Shown here in pieces: positions 57,153-64,000 of a stretch of 64,000 bases of DNA. The stretch covers positions 744,001 through 808,000 of the forward strand of contig SDOX01000006.1 of assembly GCA_004565275.1 (NCBI GenBank), in the 5' to 3' direction. Positions within the stretch are counted from its first letter, which is position 1. Every line of letters begins with the position of its first letter. The position numbers and the translations under genes are program-made. The notes beneath the pieces were generated by a model. It was given only the letters and a program-made list of their open reading frames with translations. It was not told the origin of the DNA and ran no database searches. Origin of the DNA: Nannochloropsis salina CCMP1776. Its lineage: Eukaryota > Sar > Eustigmatophyceae > Eustigmatales > Monodopsidaceae.

Positions 57153-58715
57153 ATTCCACGCGCTTCACACAAATCAGTTTCCAGAGATGGTGCAGGTTAG
57201 ATAAAGATGGTTACCTCAAACGTCGAATTTCGATCTGGGAGAAAGAATGTAAAGAGCGACGAGTTAAGATTCGAATAATCACGAAACAACTGAAGGCGAA
57301 GGAGAGGTTTGCAAGAACAGCCTACATTTATTGTCGATAGGCATAATTTATAGGTGACTTACCGAGAGCTTAAAACTGAAATTAGGGTCCCGTCGCGGTC
57401 GAGGAGAGGAATGATGAAGCCTCCTGAAGGGGAAAAAACAGTAGCTCAGACTTGCTTTGCCATCAGAGCAATGGCGGCAGCCTTTCTTTGCTATGCCACG
57501 CTTACTCAGTGGCGCCTGTGATAAGTTAGGATAGAGTTGGCGTGGGCGTCCTGACCTCAATTCATAAAAGGGCGGCAAGGTCTCATCGGCTGAGCCGCGA
57601 TGATGGAAGGGCCACTTTAAAAGCGCGGGAGAGCTACTGCGCGACCAGAAGTACTTCGATGAAGCCGTCGATCAACCAAACACGTCCTCAATACACATAA
57701 AAAGATTCTTGAGAAGTGACAAGTCTCAATGAGGCGTAGTATGCTCTTGCCACGAAGAGTTTCAGCCCCGTTACAAAAGGAGGGAAAAAAACAAGAGGGG
57801 CTCCATACGAGGATTTTCTTTGAAGAGAGGTACTTGGCGAGTGTCCAACCGACGAAGGCTCACAACGTGAGCTTCATGTGCCAGGAAAGGGGCCTCACAT
57901 ACAAACAGCACTCCTGACGGAAGGTTAGAAATAGAGCGGCAATGGAGGAAGGGCGTACAGGACCCGTCCACGGGCGCGGGGAAAGCTTGCAGGGGAGGCG
58001 GGAAAGGGAGGGAGGGAAAGGAGGGTCGGCGGCGATGGGGAGGGAAGAGAGGGCGGGCACCTCCATGGGCTTCCCTGCCCGTGCGCGTGGCTACATCACA
58101 ATGCTAAGCCCGCCGATGAACAGAGAATGCGACCTGATACAAAGATGATTTACATGGCAAAATTGATTTCAGCATCAACAGGCAGGTTTCAGTGATAGAA
58201 GTAAAAGCGAAAAAAGCGCGCTACCCCGTGAAGTAGTAACGTATCAAAGATGAGCAGCTTCCAAAGTGCCCTTGCCCAGAGGGCCAAGTTTGCTTCTAGT
58301 GAAGAAAAATGAAGATGGCGATAGCATTTGGGTTGCTTGGTTGCATTCAAATTAATTTTGCCACTTCATGTGATTGTGCCTCGACGCATAATGGGTCGAT
58401 CGTGGGACACCTGGGCGTAGTTCTCTCGCTGGCTCGAAAGTCTTTCGAAAGCTCATTGTGATCCTACCGTCTTTCCGTCACATCTACCTCGTTTGAGCGT
58501 CCAATCATAGCGATGACTCGAAACCGAGTCCTTTAATCAGTCATATACTTTGACAAGCCTAGCCAAAGACGTTGAACTTGCTTTTCTGCTCCGTGGTGGC
58601 CTGTATTTGAAGAGTACATGGCGAAAAATTAAGATAGTATTTGTACGTGACACTTCTTATACTTTACAACTGTCTTTCATCAAGCATATGGAGTCTGATA
58701 TACATTCCAGAGCAA
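57153..58715. other. Long intergenic stretch between ferredoxin and DRP5B genes
   Basis: 1,563 bp with the DRP5B promoter and the ferredoxin 3' region. Short open frames carry no recognisable domain. A perfect small inverted repeat, TCGAAAG-T-CTTTCGA, lies at 58434-58448. About 57950-58050 is G-rich. Confidence 0.4.
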
Positions 58716-59880
58716 TCATGTACACACCAACGACACATTTACCTTCTTCTCATATTGGCCGTATTGCGATTCATACACCGTGTCGTACATGCCCAACTCT
58801 ACCTCCAGACCCGGTCCACAAGGATGGGTCTGACAAGTCAGGACAAATCCATTCTTCGACTGCTCAGCGGAAAGGCCGTGAATTGCCTCCTGTCGAAAAA
58901 ATGAGAACCGTGAGATAGGTTGGAACATAGCTTTTAAAACACACATTGGAGATTTGCTGACAAAGGCATGCGGAGCAAGAATACGGGGTTTGCAAAAAGC
59001 CTTTCGACTTGCCTTTTTTGAGTCCGGGTTCGCTATTACACGTCCCGCACACGTTGTACAGATACCATTCCGGCATGAGCAAGGCACGTCCCATTCCTTA
59101 CATTGGGTATTTTAAGAATGAATCGTGAATTATAACATCGAATCTCCCGCGCAGAAGATAAATCAATGAAGAGATCGCTTAGGATTGTTAGAGGACAGCC
59201 TATAGAGATTGCCCCGACATCACACCTTTCGAGCACCCTACCTTCTCTGCAGCCTCCAAGATGCAGGTGTCTTCAGATACCGTGAGCACCTTGGTCTCTC
59301 CTTTATACGTCATTTTGACATCCCAAGTCCTGCGCCAAATTTTTATGCACGTTAGCGCATACAATCACGACCACAGAGGGGGGCGCTGATATAGTCACAG
59401 TGAATCGCGCTATTTTTAAAACAGTACTTTCTGTGTCTTTGAAAGGCAATCGCTACAAAAAATATCACTGGTCGATGCAGAGTTACATGTTTTCTTCTCT
59501 CATACATATAAATGAAATCAGCATTCTAACGTCATTTTTGTATGCAGGAATCATCCTTCTTATAGGGGCCAGAGGAAGACCATGTATCTCTCCCTTTGCG
59601 CTACCGTTGAAGCCGAGACACTTACTTGGTTGGGTCAAGTTGACCTTCGAGCTCAAGAGGTACTACATTAATTGCGCCAACTCTGTCATTTGGATTAGAC
59701 GAAGCGAAGCGAAGACTCGTGAGCACGCATGTGACCTGCTCAGTAGCTTTCCTAACGTCTCACACTGTCAAGGACCCACCTCTGCGCATTTTTAGCTCTT
59801 AAATCGGGCACGCATGGCACAAAGGCCTGAGCAATACTGAAAATACAGCATGCAAGCAAAGTAAAAGCCAAACTATGCAT
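58716..59880 (-). CDS. Plastid-targeted plant-type 2Fe-2S ferredoxin
   Basis: Electron carrier of the plant/cyanobacterial ferredoxin fold. Five exons, 59880-59780, 59682-59626, 59329-59242, 59096-59013 and 58889-58716, encode 167 aa. Exon 1 (33 codons) is MHSLAFTLLACCIFSIAQ then AFVPC, a signal peptide with a canonical A/F plastid site. Exon 3 starts the fold (VKMTYKGETKVLTVSEDTC, ILEAAEK). Exon 4 has PCSCRNGICTTCAG, three cluster ligands (C-x4-C-x2-C), and exon 5 GFVLTCQTHP gives the fourth Cys. The C-terminal tail (DTVYESQYGQYEKK) is longer than in photosynthetic petF and recalls the FdC-type ferredoxins. Intron 4 has a GC donor. The model is 504 nt including the stop and stays in frame at every junction. 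It is divergent from the Nup58-like gene. Confidence 0.85.
58890..59012 (-). other. GC-AG intron (123 bp) in the ferredoxin gene
   Basis: Donor AAG/GCAAGT, acceptor TTCGACAG. Splicing joins NPDSKK to EAIHGL in phase 0 and places the fourth cluster cysteine at the expected distance. Confidence 0.8.
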
Positions 59881-60701
59881 TCTTTGTCCCCCCGGTAATG
59901 CGTAAGCTGTGAGTGCTACCTGTGCGGTTGCAGTGGCAAGTTAGTGTACCCGTGATGTGTCTGATGAGGATGATAGTTGACTTCTGCAGATTCTTCTCGC
60001 TTATCAAGACTGAGTAGAATCCTTTCAAGCCCGATGAATTGTATGTGGCTGATGGCAGAGTGCGCGCCTGCTTTCAGTCCCAGGGCACGCAAGATCTTCG
60101 GGTGCGGGACAGCAAGCGCGTGATGATCGGCTCTCGCCCTCTGTCCCCGCCGTCCGGAAGCCGACTCGGTCTCCTTGCCCTCCTTCTCGCCTTCAAGCCC
60201 TAGCCATCACATTGGCAAGCGCGTGTCGGCATCGGTGGCAGGCGTCGTCATTTTTGTGTATAAATTCTTAGCGACCTCGGGTGGCTGCGCGGAAACCCTC
60301 GCTTTCAATGCCTCCCCGTCGCAGCGTCCTGAGAGCCACCGTGCTCCCGACAGGGTAACCTGGAGCACTGCCCCCCCAATACGTGCATGATAGCTTTTCA
60401 TGCGTGCATGATAGCTTTTCATGCGTGCATGATAGCTTTTCATGCTCTGTTTCAATCTCGTGGTTGACATATGCCATGTAGCTACTCCGTTCCCGGCCTT
60501 CAGCCCGGGGCCCGAAAAATATTATGCCGGTGAAGAAGCAGCGGATGCCTGGCTGGTCTTATTTGCTCTAGCGGCAACGCTGAGCTTTTTTAAGAACGAA
60601 GAACCTCGAGGATTGCTGATGCAGTAAGTTTTTGTTGTGGCCTTCTCATTGTGATGCCAACTTTTGCCAACATCGTGCAGACAGCTTAAATCATAGGGGA
60701 A
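59881..60701. promoter_or_regulatory. Divergent intergenic region (ferredoxin / Nup58)
   Basis: 821 bp between opposite start codons. It holds three perfect 21-bp repeats at 60382-60444. A short plus-strand frame (60442-60627) is not called. Confidence 0.5.
60382..60444. repeat. Three perfect 21-bp tandem repeats
   Basis: Unit CGTGCATGATAGCTTTTCATG at 60382, 60403 and 60424. Each unit has CATGA...TCATG at its ends, an imperfect dyad that could form a hairpin or bind a dimeric factor. Located 258 bp upstream of the Nup58 start. Confidence 0.95.
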
Positions 60702-62431
60702 ATGTCTTTCGGCAGCATTGCGCCGAACGCCTTCTCATTTGGAGGAACGACATCGACACCTTTTTCGTCGGCCGGTGGAAATACATCCACCTTTGGTGCA
60801 GCGCCTGGTGTTTCTTCAGCTTTTGGTGCCACTCCCTCATCTATACAAACATCGCATGGTGCATCTCCGGGCGCGACAAGCTCACCATCGCCACCAAACG
60901 ATCAGGGATTCACGGGGGACACTACTTTCTCGTCTTTGCCTCAATATATGCAATTGAGGGTGTGGGAGCTGCATAAACTTGTGAGGCAGCACAGAGAATA
61001 TGCTGATTCCCTGAACAAATTTACGACGCCGAGTTATAGCTTGGATCGTTTCACGAAGGTACGTCAGAATCAAGACGTGGGCGATAGAAGGGGAAAATGC
61101 AAGAGGGACAAGCAATCTTTTGATTACAACCGCTCGTGTCTAGAGAAACATTTCTAGTATGGTTTTTTGGAGTTGACTGTGGCTTGAAATACGTCGTGCT
61201 CTTTGATGTCGATATCACTCAGTCCTCTTGATGTTTGCGTACCCTCCAGCTATCATGGTTAATCATCTGCTTCTTTGGGTGGAGGTTTCATGGTACATAC
61301 ATTAACCTTGAGTCTACCATGTCCTATAAATTACCGTGGACAGAGGCTGAAGCTGGATATATTGCGAGTGCAAAATTCGCATGCGGAGATTTCCCTTGTT
61401 GCAAGCGAATTGCGAAAGCAAGTCGAGCAATTGCGGGGTTTCATTCAGAAGCTCCAAGCAGCAGAAAACGGAGCCCTGCAATACGGTACACCAAGAGCGG
61501 CCGGTGTGGAAACTTTGCGGCAATCACAACAAAGCCACGCTAGTATTTTGAAAGAAATAGCGATAGAGTGCGAGGCGCGGCTGCAAGAGTACGACGCACA
61601 CATTCAGGAGCTTTACCACAAGGTGGTTGCGAGTCGGACTGTGGGCGGCAGCGATGGATTCGGTGGTCTATCAAGGTAGATTCGGGTACCCTTTCAGTCT
61701 TACTGGGAAGCAATAATGTGCTTTAGTAGATTTACTTATTGCATCTCTCAATACTGCGACAGAGAATTCACTCCTGACCAGTTGGCGACCCTCATTCGAC
61801 TCCAAAATGATGCACTTCTCAAAGTGGCTGCCCAGGTTGCTGTTGTACATGAGATGGTCGAGCGGCTGCGCAGCGAATGGAACTCACGTACAGGTCAAGA
61901 CCCATTTCAGGTAAAAAAGAAAAAGAGGATGGATGGGAGTCAATTTTTAAGCCTTTCGGTCTTGGGCGTGGCGAGATCGAGGACTTCTGTCGGCCTCGTG
62001 TCTAACATACGTCATTTCGATCTTGCGTGACGTCCATCATCAGGAGATGGATCGCCTCGCAGCGCAGAATGAAGAACGAAAACGCAAGACCAACCGTTTG
62101 ATGGTACAAAATCCACAAGAGCAACTTCGACAAAGCATTGGCCTGTCGCAAACGTCCATCGCCCCTAGTTTCACCTCTCTTCCACTCGCTCAGCCAGCTT
62201 CAAACGCTTCGGCTGGTTTCTCTTCCTTCTTACCTTCAACTTCCGCGTCAAGCAACACGTGAGTGATAAGTCACTAGTCGTGTGCATTGATATCAAAGTA
62301 CTGAGTTTCTTGTTCCTGTAACTTGTAGCACATCAGGGACTGGCGGCGGAACATTTAATCCTTTCGCTTATTCTAGTCAAGATGCAGTGGACAGGTCAGA
62401 GAAATCTGCCAAGACAAAAGCACGACGATAA
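60702..62431 (+). CDS. FG-repeat nucleoporin, Nup58/p58-p45-like
   Basis: Component of the central channel of the nuclear pore (Nup62-Nup58-Nup54 complex). Five exons, 60702-61058, 61344-61675, 61763-61910, 62044-62258 and 62329-62431, encode 384 aa. The N-terminus has FG-type repeats (MSFGSIAPNAFSFGG, STFGAAPG, SAFGATP). A coiled-coil middle follows: LPQYMQLRVWELHKLVRQHR, ISLVASELRKQVEQLRGFIQ, LATLIRLQNDALLKVAAQVA, VVHEMVERLRSEW; it ends with Ser/Ala-rich sequence and GTFNPFAYSS. N-terminal FG plus this coiled-coil layout fits Nup58; Nup62 and Nup54 are the alternatives because these three families share architecture. Confidence 0.65.
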
Positions 62432-63162
62432 ATTAATGCTTAAATGCGCGATCTCGAGATAAATTTTGTATCAAAACAGGTGTATCTGGTTTTTCCATTA
62501 TTTCTCTGTTTTTTACATATCACACATTTCGCTTCATCACCACGCCGCGTCCCACATTCTTTTCCCTCTGCTTCTCGACTGCATGTATGAACCGGGTATA
62601 GAATACTGAGCTTCCATCCTCAAACACCATCACTGGCACACAAACTTGAAGTTTGGTTTGACGTGAATGCACGCATAGCGTTTTCTTCTTTTGTTTAAAA
62701 AGCTCATCCCGCCTCGTTCTTTACATCCTCGGTATGTGTGGACGTGATGCTGATGGACGTGCATCCAAACGGAAAGAGGGGAAAGGCTACATGGCAACGA
62801 CGACTGTTAATTTGTCCAGTAAGTAAAAAGAACTATCTGAAAAAAGAGAAAGATGTTTCCTTGTCAGCTACTCCTATAAAACTGAGCTGCTTGCAACATA
62901 CGTTCTCCATTTCGTCCTCAACCGCATGCGACGGGTGTGAAGATTTCTCCCAAGGAAATTGATGACAAAGGGAGGCATTTCCATGATGCAGGGATCCCTC
63001 CCTGAGACTTGAAGGCTCACAGCCCCAAAGTCAAAGAAGAGATTAAAAAGCACGAGACAACGAGTTAGCGATGTTTGCACACTTCTTTTTGCATCATCTA
63101 TCACAGCAATTAGTCTACCGAGCAACCCGTCCATGTCCTTCACTCCACGAATCCTGTCAATT
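62432..63162. other. Convergent 3' intergenic region
   Basis: 731 bp between the Nup58 and TFIIS-N-protein stop codons. No coding sequence was recognised. Confidence 0.35.
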
Positions 63163-63865
63163 CTACCCCTCAAGGCCAGAAGAGGTACCTGAAGAGGTAG
63201 TTTCTGCATTCGTTGATGCATTTGGCGTGTATGATTGCGGATCCGGCTTCTGACTTTCTATTTTGTCCTCCTTCGGATCATGCGCTTCTTGTCTTTTCCT
63301 TTCCACATTAACATCTCCAGGGACGGCAGGCTCGGGGGCCATCTTGATCTCGTGTTTGAAATTCTCTTTCCAACGAGAAAAAGCTGCCTTCGCTTGCACT
63401 TGAATCTCTGACTGTGCATGTTTACGTAGACCTTTAACAACCTGTCCTACGCCTTCAATGTGAAGAATATAGGAATAGGTGAGCGCCGAGCATCTGAAGC
63501 CCGCAGAAAGTTGATGTCGACTTACCACTTTCTGTCAGCTGCTCGATGGTTACCGTCATAGCAGAGAGCTTCTCCTACGAAGAACGGAAAATGATGGGGG
63601 GGAAAAAACATGAGACCGTCTGAAGTTTGCTGTGGTGAGTCAGCTTCCCGCCTCACCAAAGTGCTGCAGATCTTTGGCACATTCAAAATCTCATCCTCCA
63701 GCATGATTTGAAGGTTGCGGGATAAGCGATTGAATCGGTCTTTTTCGCTTTCCCGCTCAAAATCTTTCTTCCACTTCTTAACCCCCTGGGCAGCTCCTCC
63801 AGATGGGCGTGCCCCGGAGCCGTCCTCATCCGCGTACAAACGCTTCTTTTTCTTTCCCTTCAAAG
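63163..63865 (-). CDS. TFIIS N-terminal (LW) domain protein, 5' end not in window
   Basis: Three exons are visible: 63865-63657, 63574-63526 and 63452-63163. The first is preceded by a long pyrimidine tract and TAG acceptor and has no ATG near its start, so an upstream exon is expected, probably beyond the right edge. The protein begins with a Lys-rich segment (KGKKKKR), then FNRLSRNLQIMLEDEILNVP, and across two introns LEKLSAMTVTIEQLTESG, VGQVVKGLRKHAQSEIQVQA and FSRWKENFKHEI. The pattern L..L....T...L..TGIG..V..LRKH....I...A..L...WK is the TFIIS-N/LW domain found in TFIIS, Elongin A, MED26 and IWS1. The tail is polar and has no zinc ribbon, so it is not full TFIIS. Small nuclear transcription-related protein is the inference. 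Confidence 0.6.
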
Positions 63866-64000
63866 CTAACGCAGGGATGAAGAAGAAAAGGGAAAGGGTA
63901 AGAGGGGTTTGGAATTGGTCCCGACATGTATTTGATACACGATTATGCTCCCATCACAGCGATCCTGCTATTAGGGGGCCATGGTGGACCCGGTCAGGAG

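Noticed and set aside
58434-58448. 7-bp perfect inverted repeat as a possible terminator
   Set aside because: Stem is too short and context is eukaryotic; recorded only in the intergenic note.
1-64000. tRNA, rRNA, CRISPR, transposon, LTR or virus-derived elements
   Set aside because: No cloverleaf with a T-loop GTTCRA box in proper context, no array, no reverse-transcriptase, integrase, transposase or capsid-like protein, and no long terminal or inverted repeats were seen by eye.

Overview
The window is nuclear DNA of a photosynthetic stramenopile (ochrophyte alga), possibly a compact-genome eustigmatophyte such as Nannochloropsis/Microchloropsis; the species is my inference. Evidence: dense genes on both strands with short spliceosomal introns (about 55-280 bp); at least five proteins opening with an ER signal peptide followed by an 'ASAFAP'-type Phe site (for example SVQA/FVPRF, AQA/FVPC, IQA/FVLTP), the import signal of complex red-lineage plastids; an APS kinase-ATP sulfurylase-pyrophosphatase fusion of the heterokont type; and the plastid-division dynamin DRP5B. 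No bacterial operon, CRISPR array, rRNA, tRNA, transposon or virus-derived element was recognised.

Layout. 1-8 kb: an AP endonuclease (5' end beyond the window), a GET2/CAML-like ER receptor, a plastid NAD(P)-binding reductase/epimerase, a 3-hydroxyisobutyrate dehydrogenase-like enzyme and an amino-acid transporter. 8.5-16 kb: plastid ABC1 kinase, a DUF711 protein, UVSSA (transcription-coupled repair) and a plastid SET-domain protein. 16-28.6 kb: an unknown membrane protein, an EamA transporter, an IQM-like protein, a BMT5-like rRNA methyltransferase with C2H2 fingers, DGAT2 and a Derlin. 29.7-42 kb: DNAAF5/HEATR2, polyprenyl (solanesyl) diphosphate synthase, a long AKAP17A-like coiled-coil protein, the fatty-acid elongase ketoacyl-CoA reductase and plastid aspartate kinase. 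42-64 kb: PRP6, tRNA m7G methyltransferase, the trifunctional sulfate-activation enzyme, DRP5B, a plastid 2Fe-2S ferredoxin, a Nup58-like FG nucleoporin and a TFIIS-N-domain protein cut by the right edge.

The genes do not form a cluster with one job. Several feed plastid and lipid physiology (ABC1 kinase, prenyl synthase, ferredoxin, aspartate kinase, sulfate activation, DRP5B; DGAT2 and ketoacyl-CoA reductase), beside housekeeping nuclear functions. Gene pairs are often divergent over a shared intergenic region or convergent with very short 3' spacing (38 bp between DUF711 and UVSSA). All exon models were built by eye from GT/GC-AG sites, reading frame and family conservation; every complete spliced model given has a total length divisible by three. 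The most unusual observations are a PCNA-interacting-peptide motif inside the AP endonuclease catalytic domain, a signal peptide-like leader on DRP5B, a divergent GET2, a dynein-arm assembly factor, frequent GTACGT 5' splice sites, two GC-AG introns, and a ferredoxin leader exon of only 33 codons.
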